A stretch of 64,000 bases of DNA, from assembly GCF_024707125.1 (NCBI RefSeq), contig NZ_JANQAH010000008.1, forward strand, positions 117,978-181,977. Reading direction: 5' to 3'. Source of the DNA: Devosia sp. (GTDB lineage Bacteria; Pseudomonadota; Alphaproteobacteria; Rhizobiales; Devosiaceae). Under the pieces are notes generated by a model that worked only from the letters and a program-made list of their open reading frames with translations, was not told the origin of the DNA and searched no databases. Below are positions 47,609 through 57,106 of the stretch, piece after piece. A program made the translations under genes and the position numbers. Positions within the stretch are counted from its first letter, which is position 1; each line of letters starts with the position of its first letter.

Positions 47609-48472
47609 TCAGGGTATCGCAAAGCGCCGCTCCAAACGCCGCAACACGGCCGCCGTAACACCGCCGATAACCATCGCCGTCAGCACGGTGACGAAATAGC
47701 GAGGCATGTTGAACGAAGCGCCGTATCCGACGAGCAATCCACCGAGTCCCGTCATCGCCGTGTAGATTTCCGCAATGATACAAGCCGTCAGCGCCTGCGC
47801 CGCCCCAAGCCGTAACCCGGCAATCATCTGCGGCAGAACCTGCGGCCACACAACCCGCACCTGCGCCTGCAGGCGCGACGCGCCAAGCCCCATGGCCGCC
47901 TCTTCATCGCCCTTGCCGACCCCCTCGAACGCTGCCTGCGCCGTCGTCGTGATAACGATGAAGGCGGCGAGCAGCACCACGACGATCTTGGCCGAAGGCC
48001 CCAACCCCAGCAGCGCCACGAACAGCGGCATGAAGGCGATGATCGGAATATTGGCGAAGAAGTCGAGAATGACCTTCATCACCCGCCCGAGCAGCGGCAC
48101 CCGCCCCATCAGACCGGCCATGCTCCAGCCCAGCACCAGAGCCAGTCCGAGCCCGGAATAGTAGATCTGCACCGTGCTGCCGACGGCGTTGAAATAATCC
48201 CGGCGCGGGTCCTGCATCATCTTGAACAGGGCGTTGGCCGTTTCCCCGATGGAGGGAATAATGGCCTCAGGATACTGCCCCGCCAGCCATTCCCAGAACA
48301 CCAGCAGCGCCACGATGAGGCCAAGAACGATCCAGATCTCCGCGCGCACGCCCTTCAGCCAGTCGCCCGTCTCCTGCCAGGCTTCCACCAGTTCCCGCGC
48401 GCTCCCGCGCAGTCCGCCGCGCTCCGGCGCATTGTCACGGTCGGTCTGGGAGCGGGTGTCTTCGTTTGCCAA
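47609..48472 (-). CDS. SsuC/TauC-type ABC permease
   Basis: A 287-residue inner-membrane permease of the binding-protein-dependent class with about six helices after a polar N-terminus of about 45 residues. The EAA loop is EEAAMGLGASRLQAQVRVVWPQVLPQMIAG, which should contact an SsuB-like ATPase. That ATPase is missing here. It precedes the binding-protein gene in the same operon. Confidence 0.85.
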   Translation of the reverse strand: MANEDTRSQTDRDNAPERGGLRGSARELVEAWQETGDWLKGVRAEIWIVLGLIVALLVFWEWLAGQYPEAIIPSIGETANALFKMMQDPRRDYFNAVGSTVQIYYSGLGLALVLGWSMAGLMGRVPLLGRVMKVILDFFANIPIIAFMPLFVALLGLGPSAKIVVVLLAAFIVITTTAQAAFEGVGKGDEEAAMGLGASRLQAQVRVVWPQVLPQMIAGLRLGAAQALTACIIAEIYTAMTGLGGLLVGYGASFNMPRYFVTVLTAMVIGGVTAAVLRRLERRFAIP

Positions 48473-48648
48473 GGCGAGCCATTTCTTGCCGCGAAGCGCG
48501 GACAGTGTCTGTCGCCCCTCCCAGGCAACAAAAACATTCGCTCTGGGTGATAGGAGCGCTGAGCGGGCCTGTCAAATACGGGTGGCCAGCACAACCATCC
48601 ACCAGTCCAAACAGTCAGGCCTGGTAGCAAGCACAGCATCTTGAGTTG

Positions 48649-48690
48649 TCGTCATTGGCGGGCTTGTCCCGGCAATCCATCTCGCCTGGA
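48649..48690. repeat. single GCGGGCTTGTCCCGGC palindrome
   Basis: GTCATTGGCGGGCTTGTCCC with GGCAATCCATCTCG corresponds to one half of the inverted pair at 36430. It lies in the 234-base gap between the permease and DHFR-like genes; nothing else is visible there. Confidence 0.7.
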
Positions 48691-48706
48691 CAAGGCCGTT
48701 TCAGCC

Positions 48707-49270
48707 TCAGCCCTTGGGCACATAGCGCATCGCCACAGCGCCCGAACCATATTCCAGCCGATCCACCAGCCTCAAATCCAGCGGCTTCGACAAACCTGAA
48801 AACAGCGTCCGCCCATGCCCCGCCACGCGCGGATGCACCACAAACTCGTACTCGTCGATCAGCCCCAGCTCCACCAGCGCCTGCGGCAGCATCACACCTC
48901 CCGTCGCCAGCCCCTCGCCCGACCGCTCCTTCAACGCCCGAACCGTCTTTTCGATATCCGCCACGCGCACGATTTCCGCGTTCCAGTCCACCGTTTCCAG
49001 CGTGTCCGACACCACATACTTCTTGGCCGCGTGAATGGTTTCGGCAAACGGCACCATCCAGTCGACAACCCAATCCGGCCGCGATCCGCTCTCCACCACC
49101 GGCCGCCAGGCCGATTCCATCAACTGGTAAGTCACGCGCCCAAAGATCAGCGCATCCGCCCGCGCAATACCCTCTGCGGCCCGACGATGAAGCTCTTCAT
49201 CCGGGATGATCGCCTGATGGTCGCAGCACCCGTCAAGGGTGACATTGATCGAATATCGCAGCGGTCGCAT
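48707..49270 (-). CDS. dihydrofolate reductase / RibD C-terminal family protein
   Basis: A 187-residue NADPH-binding reductase-fold protein: LRYSINVTLDGCCDHQAI, ADALIFGRVTYQLM, and LKERSGEGLATGGVMLPQALVELGLIDEYEFVVHP. Stand-alone members are called YyaP/YwjB-like and often sit beside regulators; their substrate is unknown and they are not the essential DHFR. It has its own gap on both sides and is divergent from the MFS gene. Confidence 0.88.
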   Translation of the reverse strand: MRPLRYSINVTLDGCCDHQAIIPDEELHRRAAEGIARADALIFGRVTYQLMESAWRPVVESGSRPDWVVDWMVPFAETIHAAKKYVVSDTLETVDWNAEIVRVADIEKTVRALKERSGEGLATGGVMLPQALVELGLIDEYEFVVHPRVAGHGRTLFSGLSKPLDLRLVDRLEYGSGAVAMRYVPKG

Positions 49271-49406
49271 GAGTTGAGCCTCCCATAGCCGGTCTCATTT
49301 TGAAAGGCCCGACCCACTCTGGACGAAACGGCCTCTCCCCGCACTCGACAGAGCCCCACGCACAACGCAAGCTCCCGACAAACCTCCCGCGAGTGGACGT
49401 GGACAC

Positions 49407-50645
49407 ATGAAGCAGCAAATGCCGCTGGTTGCGCTGGCCATCGCCACGATCGGGTCTATCGGCGGAACACGCCTATCCGCGATCGCGATCCCCTGGCTGG
49501 TCCTCTCGACCACCAACAGTCCCCTGCTCACCGGACTCGCGGGCCTGGCGGAAATGCTGCCCTATGTCCTCGCCAAGGCCTTGATCGGCCCTTTCATCGA
49601 TCGCCTGGGCGCGCGGCGCATAGCCATTTGGTGCGACTACCTCTCCGCCGCCGCCGTCAGCATCATTCCTTTGCTCTATCTGGCCGGGTTTCTGTCCATC
49701 TGGCTGCTCCTGCCGGCGGTGGCGGTGCTGGGTGTCCTGCGAGCGCCGTCCGACGCCGCCAAACAGGCGCTAGTTCCTGAAGTCGCCGAAACCGGCAAAC
49801 TATCCCTGGAGCGGGTCACCGGCATTCTCGGCACCAGCAACCGCCTGGCCGGAACGCTTGGCGCTGCTGGCGCCGGCGTGTTGATTGCCTCGCTTGGCGC
49901 CGGTCCCGCGCTCTTTGCCAATGCGGCCGCCTTTGTCATTTCGGCCCTGGCATTGGCCCTCGGCCTGCCAAAAGTTGGCGTCGCAACTGCCGAAAACCGC
50001 GGCCCCATTTTTGGAAATTATCGCGCGCAAATGGCCGAAGGCTGGGCTGCCTTCAGCCGCGACCCGATCCTGGTGGCGCTCGTCATCATGCTCGCGTTCA
50101 CCGGCCTCTTTGATCAGGCCTATGCCACCGTCCTGCTGCCCGTATGGGTCCGCTCGGCCGGGCTCGACGCCAGTTGGGTCGGCATATTGCTCGCGGTCTT
50201 TTCGGGCGCAGCCATTGCCGGAGCCGCTTTCGGCGCGTTTTTCGCCGAACGTCTCCCCCGGCTCGCAATGTATGTCATTGGTTTCATCTTCGCCGGACCA
50301 GTTCCGATGGCGGCACTCGCTTTGAGCCCGGCGCTTTGGCTGATTGTCTCGACCCTGCTGATCAGCGGTTTTGCAGCGGGCTTCCTGAACCCCATCATCG
50401 GTGCACTGCTTTTCGAGCGCATACCCAAGCCCGTCGTGGGCCGCGTGATCGCTCTTGTCGGCTCGCTGACATGGGTGCTCATCCCGTTTGGTGGCATTTA
50501 TGCCGGCTTGCTGACCGATACGGCCGGCATCCTGACGGCGTTGGGCGTCACAGCCGCGCTCTATTGCATCGCCGCCTTGTCCCCGGCCGTCATCCCGCGC
50601 TTCAGAGCGATAGGCAAAAGACCCGTGGCGCAGCCCGCCAACTAG
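49407..50645 (+). CDS. MFS transporter
   Basis: A 412-residue major facilitator with about twelve helices. LIGPFIDRLGARRIAIWCDYLSA is the conserved loop 2-3 motif (D-R-x-G-x-R-x). The pattern SPLLTGLAGLAEMLPYV and VLRAPSDAAKQALVPEVAETGKLSLERVTGI resembles the enterobactin-exporter/macrolide-efflux (EntS/MefA-like) subgroup, so drug or siderophore export is possible. No regulator is adjacent. Confidence 0.85.
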   Translation: MKQQMPLVALAIATIGSIGGTRLSAIAIPWLVLSTTNSPLLTGLAGLAEMLPYVLAKALIGPFIDRLGARRIAIWCDYLSAAAVSIIPLLYLAGFLSIWLLLPAVAVLGVLRAPSDAAKQALVPEVAETGKLSLERVTGILGTSNRLAGTLGAAGAGVLIASLGAGPALFANAAAFVISALALALGLPKVGVATAENRGPIFGNYRAQMAEGWAAFSRDPILVALVIMLAFTGLFDQAYATVLLPVWVRSAGLDASWVGILLAVFSGAAIAGAAFGAFFAERLPRLAMYVIGFIFAGPVPMAALALSPALWLIVSTLLISGFAAGFLNPIIGALLFERIPKPVVGRVIALVGSLTWVLIPFGGIYAGLLTDTAGILTALGVTAALYCIAALSPAVIPRFRAIGKRPVAQPAN

Positions 50646-50759
50646 GCGGGACGCACAACGCCTGCGCGGGCTCTTGAAAGGCCGTCACACACACCCAATT
50701 GTAAAACTCTCCCCTTGCGACCCACCCCGCCATGACGCTACGGCTGGCAAAACCCTGAG

Positions 50760-50897
50760 AGCCTGTTTTGAAATTCGCTGCGGCGATTCAGATGGCAGTG
50801 TTTTCGAGAACCGGAGCGCAGCGGACATGGCCCGTGAGCACCGGAAGCGCAGAAAACGCAGCCAGGTGACCGCCGCAGTAGAGTTTCGGAACGGGCT
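50760..50897. repeat. structured intergenic element, copy 4 (subfamily A)
   Basis: A 138-base imperfect inverted repeat in the 282-base gap before lgt. Outer arms AGCCTGTTTTGAAATTC-GCTGCGGC (50760-50783) and GCCGCAG-TAGAGTTTCGGAACGGGCT (50872-50897) pair with several G-T pairs. The inner arm is TGGCAGTGTTTTC against GAAAACGCAGCCA. The core carries GAGAACCGGAGCGCAG, then CGGACATGGCCCG where other copies have CGTAC...GTACG, and GCACCGGAAGCGCAGAA. Confidence 0.8.
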
Positions 50898-50927
50898 GAA
50901 CTGGCCGCGCCGGCAAAAGGACAGAAC

Positions 50928-51752
50928 TTGCCCTTCCCCAATATCGACCCAATCGCCTTCGCCATCGGCCCCGTCGCCATTCGCTGGTATGCGCTCGCCT
51001 ATCTCTTCGGCGTGCTGCTCGGCGCCGGCTATGGCTACCTGCTGCTGCGAAACGAGCGCCTCTGGCACAAGGGCGCCCCGCCCTTCCCCGCCAAGGATAT
51101 TTGGGATTTTGCCTTCTGGGCCATGCTCGCCATCGTCATCGGCGGCCGCACCGGCTACGTGCTTTTCTACAACCTGCCCTACTATCTCCAGAACCCGGTT
51201 GAGATCATCAACACCCTCGATGGCGGCATGTCCTATCACGGCGGCATGCTGGGCCTGATGCTGGCGGCCATCCTCTTCACCCTCTCGAAAAAGGGCAATT
51301 GGCTCTCCTCGCTAGACCTCCTGGGCGCCGTCGCCACCATCGGCATTTTCCTCGGCCGCATTGCCAATTTCATCAATGCCGAACTTTTCGGCGCCCCCAC
51401 CGACCTTCCCTGGGGCGTGATCTTCCCAACCGATCCCCTGCAGGTCGCCCGCCACCCGAGCCAGCTCTATGAAGCCGCCCTCGAAGGCCTTGTCCTCTTC
51501 CTCATCATCCGCCTCGCCACCCACGTCTTCTACGCCCTACGTAAACCCGGTCTCGTCGCCGGCATCTTTGCCATCGGCTATGCCCTCTCGCGCATCCTCG
51601 TCGAATTCGTCCGGCTGCCCGATCAGCAACTCGGCTACCTCTATGGCGGCTGGCTCACCATGGGTCAGGTCCTCAGCCTTCCCATTCTTCTCGGCGGCCT
51701 CATCCTCGTCATTTACGCGACGACCCGCCCCGTTAACGCATTGCGCCCCTAG
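50928..51752 (+). CDS. lgt: prolipoprotein diacylglyceryl transferase
   Basis: A 274-residue inner-membrane enzyme that adds diacylglycerol to the lipobox Cys of prolipoproteins. LGRIANFINAELFG is the signature, with the essential Arg and Asn/Glu; GGMSYHGGMLGL contains the conserved HGG. About seven helices. Translation starts at TTG 50928 with AAGGA 7 bases upstream; no ATG fits. It heads the lgt-midA-pgeF unit. Confidence 0.95.
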   Translation: MPFPNIDPIAFAIGPVAIRWYALAYLFGVLLGAGYGYLLLRNERLWHKGAPPFPAKDIWDFAFWAMLAIVIGGRTGYVLFYNLPYYLQNPVEIINTLDGGMSYHGGMLGLMLAAILFTLSKKGNWLSSLDLLGAVATIGIFLGRIANFINAELFGAPTDLPWGVIFPTDPLQVARHPSQLYEAALEGLVLFLIIRLATHVFYALRKPGLVAGIFAIGYALSRILVEFVRLPDQQLGYLYGGWLTMGQVLSLPILLGGLILVIYATTRPVNALRP

Positions 51753-51764
51753 GAGCATCTCAAC

Positions 51765-52844
51765 GTGAACAGTCCGCTAACACTGGCACAGCAGATCGAC
51801 CTCCAGATCACCGCAGGCGGTCCCATCTCCGTCGCCACCTATATGGGCCTCTGCCTGACCCACCCAACCAAGGGCTACTACAAGGGTTCCGATCCCCTCG
51901 GCGCCAAGGGCGACTTCATCACCGCGCCCGAAATTTCCCAGATGTTTGGGGAGCTTATCGGCTTCCACCTCGTCAATGTCTGGCAACAGATGGACGAGCC
52001 GAAAAGCTTCAACCTCGTCGAACTCGGGCCCGGCCGCGGCACGCTCATGGCCGACATCCTCCGCGTCGCCTGCCGCGCCCCCGGTTTCCGCGATGCGCTG
52101 AAACTGAAACTCTTCGAAACCAACCCGGCATTGACGGTCGAACAACGGAATCGTCTCGAAAGCTACGAGCCGCAATGGCTTGAAAACTTTGAGCAATTCG
52201 ACGACGGCCCGATCCTCGTCGTCGCCAACGAGTTCTTCGACGCCCTCCCCATCCGCCAGTTCATCAAGAAGGAAGACGGCTGGCACGAGCGCCTCGTCGG
52301 CCTCATCGACGGCAAGCGCGCCTTCGGCCTCTCCCCCACGCCGATCCCCAACGAAACCATGCCCTCGGCCGTCGCCAATGCCGAGCCCGACAGCATGTTC
52401 GAAGTCTGCTTCGCCGGCGGCGAAGTCATGTCACGCCTCGCAAAGATCGTGGCCAAACAAGGCGGTAGCATCCTAGCCATCGACTATGGCTATGCCCGCA
52501 CCCAGACCGGCGACACCCTGCAAGGCGTCAGGAACCACGCCTTTGCCGACGTGCTCAAAGAGCCCGGCGAAACCGACCTCTCCGCCCATGTCGATTTCGG
52601 CGCCCTCGCCGCGGTGACTCAAGAAGTTGGCCTCGCCGTCCAACCCATTGCCACCCAAGGCGAATTCCTCACCCGCCTCGGCATAGCCGAACGCGCCAAA
52701 GCCCTTTCCGGCGCCAATCCCGGTTCCGCCAACGACATCCAGATCGCCCATCAGCGACTGGTTGCGAAGGATCAGATGGGCGACCTCTTCAAGGTCTTCT
52801 GCGCCCACTCTCCCGGCCTCAATCCCCCAGGGTTCGCCGCATGA
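51765..52844 (+). CDS. MidA/NDUFAF7-like SAM-dependent methyltransferase
   Basis: A 359-residue class I methyltransferase (DUF185). FITAPEISQMFGELIGFHLVNVW and LVELGPGRGTLMADILR (SAM site) are family signatures; VANEFFDALPIRQF follows. The mitochondrial relative NDUFAF7 methylates an arginine of complex I subunit NDUFS2, so a similar role in NADH dehydrogenase assembly is plausible. It starts at GTG 51765 behind AGGAG, 12 bases after lgt. Its stop overlaps pgeF. Confidence 0.92.
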   Translation: MNSPLTLAQQIDLQITAGGPISVATYMGLCLTHPTKGYYKGSDPLGAKGDFITAPEISQMFGELIGFHLVNVWQQMDEPKSFNLVELGPGRGTLMADILRVACRAPGFRDALKLKLFETNPALTVEQRNRLESYEPQWLENFEQFDDGPILVVANEFFDALPIRQFIKKEDGWHERLVGLIDGKRAFGLSPTPIPNETMPSAVANAEPDSMFEVCFAGGEVMSRLAKIVAKQGGSILAIDYGYARTQTGDTLQGVRNHAFADVLKEPGETDLSAHVDFGALAAVTQEVGLAVQPIATQGEFLTRLGIAERAKALSGANPGSANDIQIAHQRLVAKDQMGDLFKVFCAHSPGLNPPGFAA

Positions 52845-53602
52845 TAGACTTCGCCTCCGTTCAGTCGCTGACCGATAGCGACGTCGTCCGCCACGGTTTC
52901 TTCGGCCGCCACGGCGGCGTTTCCACGGGCGATTTCGCCGGCCTGAACGTCTCCCCGTCCGTCGGCGACGACGCCGAAGCCGTCGAAGAAAACCGCGCCC
53001 TCATCGCCAAAACCCTCGGCGGCGCACCGCTTGTGACCCTGAAACAGGTCCACTCCAACCGCGTCGTCACTGTCGAAGCCGGCGCCATCCCCGATCGCAC
53101 CGTCGAAGCTGACGCGATCGTGACCCGCCGCGCCGACGTGCTCATCGGCGTCCTAACCGCCGACTGTTCTCCTCTGCTTTTCCTCGACCGCCACGCCGGC
53201 ATAATCGGCGCCGCCCACGCCGGCTGGCGCGGCGCGGTAGATGGCATCTTGGAAAACACCGTCGCCGCCATGGAGGCCCTGGGCGCCCAGCGCCGCCGCA
53301 TCCAGCTCGCCATCGGACCCACCATCAGCCAGCAGAATTACGAAGTCGGTGAACAGTTTAAGGCCGACGCCTTGAATCAAAATGCGAACACCGAACCCGC
53401 CTTCCTGACCCCACCCGGCGGCAAGCCCCACTTCGATCTGCCCGGCTACCTCACCATCCAGGCCAGCGCTCTAGGCCTAGCCGAAATCACCGACACGGCC
53501 CTTTGCACCTACGCCGATCCCACCCGTTTCTTCTCTCACCGCTACGCCACGCATCAGCAAACTCGAACCGGTCGGCAGATCGCCGTTATCGGCCTCGCTT
53601 AG
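52841..53602 (+). CDS. pgeF: peptidoglycan editing factor (laccase-domain amidase)
   Basis: A 253-residue protein of the YfiH/CNF1-like cysteine-hydrolase family that removes wrong amino acids from UDP-MurNAc peptides. HGFFGRHGGVSTGDFAGLN, LKQVHSN, VLTADCSPLLF (catalytic Cys) and GAAHAGWRG (catalytic His) are all present. Related proteins also have purine-nucleoside phosphorylase activity. Its ATG overlaps the midA stop. Confidence 0.93.
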   Translation: MIDFASVQSLTDSDVVRHGFFGRHGGVSTGDFAGLNVSPSVGDDAEAVEENRALIAKTLGGAPLVTLKQVHSNRVVTVEAGAIPDRTVEADAIVTRRADVLIGVLTADCSPLLFLDRHAGIIGAAHAGWRGAVDGILENTVAAMEALGAQRRRIQLAIGPTISQQNYEVGEQFKADALNQNANTEPAFLTPPGGKPHFDLPGYLTIQASALGLAEITDTALCTYADPTRFFSHRYATHQQTRTGRQIAVIGLA

Positions 53603-53721
53603 GCTTAAATTTACGCATGAGACCAATGGGGCGTTGCAGTCACAAAAATGACTCGATAAAGCTGCCCGCGAAACTGGAAGGTCCCTCCTCCCCGGGGACT
53701 GGTTGAGACAGGATCGCCCTC

Positions 53722-54654
53722 ATGAAACTGGTGACTGGCAACTCCAATCGTGCCCTCGCCCAAGCCGTCGCCAGCTATCTTGAGCTTCCCCTGACAGATT
53801 GCACGGTCAAACGCTTCGCCGACAAAGAGGTCTTTGTCGAAATCCACGAAAACGTCCGCGGCGAAGACGTGTTCATGCTGCAGTCGACCAGCTATCCCGC
53901 CAATGACAACCTGATGGAACTGCTGATCCTCACCGACGCCCTGCGCCGGTCCTCGGCACGCCGCATCACCGCCGTCCTGCCCTATTTCGGCTATGCCCGC
54001 CAGGATCGCCGCGCCGCCGGCCGCACCCCGATTTCGGCCAAGCTGGTGTCCAACCTGATCGCCGAAGCCGGCGTCAACCGCGTCATCACGCTCGATCTCC
54101 ACGCCGCGCAGATCCAGGGCTTCTTCGATATCCCGACCGACAATCTCTACGCCGCGCCGATCATCACGCGCGACATCCTCGACAATTATAAGCTCGACAA
54201 CACCATGATCGTGTCGCCCGACGTCGGCGGCGTGGCCCGCGCCCGCGCCGTGGCCCAGCGCCTCGGCACCGATCTCGCCATCGTCGACAAGCGCCGCCCC
54301 AAGGCCGGCGTGTCCGAAGTGATGAACATCATCGGCGACGTTTCCGGCAAGTCGTGCATCCTCATCGACGACATCGTCGACTCCGGCGGCACGCTGGTGA
54401 ACGCCGCCGACGCCCTTCTCAAGGCCGGCGCCAATGAGGTTTCCGCCTACATCACCCACGGCGTCCTCTCCGAAGGCGCTGCCGAGCGCATCGCCGGCAG
54501 CAAGCTCAAGGAACTGGTCGTGACGGACTCCATCGAAGAGACCCCCGCCACCAAGGCCGCCGCCAACATCCGCCGCATCAGCATCGCCGCCCTTATCGGC
54601 GAAGCCATCGCCCGCACCGCCAGCGAACAGAGCGTCTCGAGCCTCTTCGACTGA
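53722..54654 (+). CDS. prs: ribose-phosphate pyrophosphokinase
   Basis: A 310-residue class I PRPP synthase making PRPP from ribose-5-phosphate and ATP for nucleotide, His and Trp synthesis. The flexible loop and metal site are in [21 protein letters not shown], the signature in [15 protein letters not shown], and the PRPP loop in [14 protein letters not shown]. Length is standard. A strong terminator follows, so it is a single-gene transcript. Confidence 0.97.
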   Translation: MKLVTGNSNRALAQAVASYLELPLTDCTVKRFADKEVFVEIHENVRGEDVFMLQSTSYPANDNLMELLILTDALRRSSARRITAVLPYFGYARQDRRAAGRTPISAKLVSNLIAEAGVNRVITLDLHAAQIQGFFDIPTDNLYAAPIITRDILDNYKLDNTMIVSPDVGGVARARAVAQRLGTDLAIVDKRRPKAGVSEVMNIIGDVSGKSCILIDDIVDSGGTLVNAADALLKAGANEVSAYITHGVLSEGAAERIAGSKLKELVVTDSIEETPATKAAANIRRISIAALIGEAIARTASEQSVSSLFD

Positions 54655-54674
54655 AATAGCTGTAAAAACAATGA

Positions 54675-54722
54675 GATGAAGCGCCTAGCCGGATTCCACG
54701 GCTCAGGCGCTTCATCTTTTTT
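54675..54722 (+). terminator. strong intrinsic terminator of prs
   Basis: GATGAAGCGCCTAGCCG and CGGCT-C-AGGCGCTTCATC form a 17-bp stem with one bulge and a seven-base loop, followed by six T. Confidence 0.95.
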
Positions 54723-54810
54723 CGCAACCCTGTCGAAAACCACTTCCCCTCCCCGACATTGTTGTGCCGCACTACAAAAAGCAGCGGCCAACCGTGAAAG
54801 GACGAGTGCG

Positions 54811-55254
54811 ATGCGTTTCCTCCTGATGCTCTACGCCGAAGAAAAGGCCGGCGCCGCCATTCCGCCCGAGCAGATGGCCAGGGCCATGGAAGGCATGTAC
54901 GCCTATCAGCAGGCCCTGGAAAAAGCCGGCGCCTTTATCTCCACTTCGGCTCTGGGCATGACTCAAGACGCCCGCACGCTCCGCATGGACGGCGGCGAGG
55001 TGAAGAACATCGACGGCGCCTTCATCAATCAGGGCGGCACGCTGAAGGTGGAAGAAGGCCCCTATGCCGAAGCGCGCGAGCAATTCGGCGGCCTCTTCGT
55101 CATCGAATGCGAAGACATGGACGCGGCCGTCAAATGGGCCGCCCGCTGTCCCGCAGCCCAATGGGGACCCATCGAAATTCGTCCGATCATGAACACCATT
55201 TCCGCCAATGAAGCGCCCTGGTGCGCCGAAGGCGGTTCCGTAACCGAGGAGTGA
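54811..55254 (+). CDS. YCII/DGPF-type protein 1 of the ECF42 operon
   Basis: A 147-residue YCII-like protein. MRFLLMLYAEEKAGAAIPPEQMARAMEGMYAYQQALEKAG begins the ferredoxin-like fold; the DGPF motif is varied to EGPYAEAREQFGGLFVIE. ATG 54811 is chosen because the family starts MRFLLM; AAAGGA lies upstream. It is the first gene of a three-gene unit with a second DGPF protein and an ECF sigma factor. Confidence 0.88.
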   Translation: MRFLLMLYAEEKAGAAIPPEQMARAMEGMYAYQQALEKAGAFISTSALGMTQDARTLRMDGGEVKNIDGAFINQGGTLKVEEGPYAEAREQFGGLFVIECEDMDAAVKWAARCPAAQWGPIEIRPIMNTISANEAPWCAEGGSVTEE

Positions 55255-55261
55255 CCAAAAA

Positions 55262-55615
55262 ATGCGCTACATGATGCTGATCCACCACGACGAAACCAAT
55301 ATGGGCGATCCCGCCGGCCAGCAGGCGCTCTACGCCGCCTGGGGCGCCTTCAACGAGGCTCTCGCCAAGGCCGAGGGCGCCGCTCCGGGCGAACGCATGC
55401 AGTCCCCCACCCAGGGAAAGACCGTCCGCACCCGCGATGGCGAAACCCGCGTCGTCGACGGCCCCTATTCCGACGCCAAGGAACAGCTCGGCGGCTATTT
55501 CTTCATCGAAGCCAAGGATTTTGATGAAGCCGTCAAATGGGCCGAGCTTTGCCCAGCCAGCAAATACGGCACCATCGAAATCCGCCCCATCGTCCAGCCG
55601 GGCAAGGACTGGTGA
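55262..55615 (+). CDS. DGPF-type protein 2 of the ECF42 operon
   Basis: A 117-residue YCII-like protein with MRYMMLIHHDE and DGPYSDAKEQLGGYFFIEAKD, the DGPF motif with Tyr for Phe. It begins 7 bases after the first DGPF gene and overlaps the sigma-factor start (GTGA). Two tandem DGPF genes before an ECF42 gene is a recurring arrangement; the proteins are probable targets or partners of the sigma factor. Confidence 0.9.
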   Translation: MRYMMLIHHDETNMGDPAGQQALYAAWGAFNEALAKAEGAAPGERMQSPTQGKTVRTRDGETRVVDGPYSDAKEQLGGYFFIEAKDFDEAVKWAELCPASKYGTIEIRPIVQPGKDW

Positions 55616-56847
55616 CCGAGGCCGCTAGGCGAGCCGCCGACCGAGCCGCCCGTGAAAGCTACGGGCGCCTCCTCGCCTTCCTCGCCGCCCGCACCCGCGA
55701 TGTCGCGGGGGCCGAAGACGCGCTGGCAGAAGCCTTTGCCAGCGCCCTTACCTCATGGCCGGAACAAGGCGTTCCGGCCAACCCGGACGCCTGGCTGCTC
55801 ACCGTCGCCCGCCGCCGCCAGACCGATGCCTATCGCCGCGCCGGCACCAGCAAATCAGGCGAAATGCATCTCACCCTGATGCGCGAAGAACTGGATGACC
55901 TTGCCATGACCCCGGAAGCCATCCCCGACCGCCGCCTCGCCCTGATGTTCGCCTGCGCTCATCCCGACATCGACGCGCCCCTCCGCAGCCCCCTGATCCT
56001 ACAGACCATTTTGGGCCTCACCGCCGCCGATATCGGCGCCGCCTTCCTGATCCCCGCCGCCACCATGGGCCAGCGCCTCGTCCGCGCCAAATCGCGGATC
56101 GCCGAACTCGGTATCGCCTTCGAAATCCCCGATACGACCGACCTGCCCGACCGCCTCGACGCCGTCCTAGAAGCCATCTACGCCGCCTATGCAAAAGGCT
56201 GGAACGACCTCGTCGGCGAAGCCGGTGGCCAACTGGCCGAAGAGGCCATCTGGCTCGGCCGCCTCGTCGTCGCGCTGTTGCCCACATCGCCCGAAGCCAA
56301 GGGCATGCTGGCCCTCATGCTCTATTCCCACGCCCGCCGCGCCGCCCGGCGCAGCCCCAGCGGCGCCTATGTGCCCCTCGACGAGCAAAACACGGCTCTC
56401 TGGGACATGGAGGCAATAGACGCCGCCGAAACTCTCCTTCGCGCCGCCAGCAGCGCCGGCCCCACCGGCCGCTGCCAGCTCGAAGCCGCCATCCAGTCCG
56501 CCCACATCGTCCGGCGCCTCACCGACGCCGACAACTGGCCTGTGGTCGTAAAACTCTACGACATCCTCCACGCCATGACCCTCTCGCCCGTCGTCCTCCT
56601 CAACCGCGCTGCCGCCCTCGCCGAAACCGAAGGCCCCGCCGCCGCCCTCGCCAGCATCGCGCCGCTTGCCGAAGACAAGCGCATGGCTGACTACCAACCC
56701 TATTGGGCCGTCCGCGGCCGGCTGCTGGCTGAAACCGGTAACCGGGAAGCTGCACATGAAGCGCTGACGCTGGCCATGGGCCTTTCCACCGATCCAGCCA
56801 TTCGCGATTGGCTGGAGGCGAGAAGGGCGGAGCTTTTGGCAGGCTAG
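55612..56847 (+). CDS. ECF42-type RNA polymerase sigma factor with TPR-like tail
   Basis: A 411-residue sigma factor. Region 2 (about 8-75, YGRLLAFLAARTRDVAGAEDALAEAFASAL...NPDAWLLTVARRRQTDAYRR) and region 4 (about 125-170, LILQTILGLTAADIGAAFLIPAATMGQRLVRAKSRI) are present. A long C-terminal extension of about 235 residues with TPR-like helices (LNRAAALAETEGPAAALASIAPL, LLAETGNREAAHEALTLAM) is the ECF42 hallmark. That extension is reported to be needed for activity in the group, and no anti-sigma gene is present here. It starts at GTG 55612. Confidence 0.92.
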   Translation: MTEAARRAADRAARESYGRLLAFLAARTRDVAGAEDALAEAFASALTSWPEQGVPANPDAWLLTVARRRQTDAYRRAGTSKSGEMHLTLMREELDDLAMTPEAIPDRRLALMFACAHPDIDAPLRSPLILQTILGLTAADIGAAFLIPAATMGQRLVRAKSRIAELGIAFEIPDTTDLPDRLDAVLEAIYAAYAKGWNDLVGEAGGQLAEEAIWLGRLVVALLPTSPEAKGMLALMLYSHARRAARRSPSGAYVPLDEQNTALWDMEAIDAAETLLRAASSAGPTGRCQLEAAIQSAHIVRRLTDADNWPVVVKLYDILHAMTLSPVVLLNRAAALAETEGPAAALASIAPLAEDKRMADYQPYWAVRGRLLAETGNREAAHEALTLAMGLSTDPAIRDWLEARRAELLAG

Positions 56848-56873
56848 CCAATCCTCACCGCACTCGTCTTTTT

Positions 56874-56952
56874 CCACCGTGTCATTCCCGCGAAAGCGGG
56901 AACCTCCGTTTTCTGAACAGGGGTTCCCGCTTTCGCGGGAATGACATCGTGC
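56874..56952. repeat. REP-like inverted pair
   Basis: GTCATTCCCGCGAAAGCGGG (56881-56900) and the inverse TTCCCGCTTTCGCGGGAATG (56924-56943) lie in the 259-base gap between the sigma gene and rplY. The remaining bases before rplY hold no other visible feature than its leader. Confidence 0.85.
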
Positions 56953-57106
56953 GGAGGAGAGAGAAGTATCGCCCCAAACCCGCAGAATCCCTTGCCCCCA
57001 TCCCCCCTTTCCTCTATAGCCCGGCGCATGAAGCGCTCGTCACCCCTGGAGGACGGGCGCGTATGCTGTTGTGATGACGCATACACCAACCAAATGGATA
57101 CTTTCC

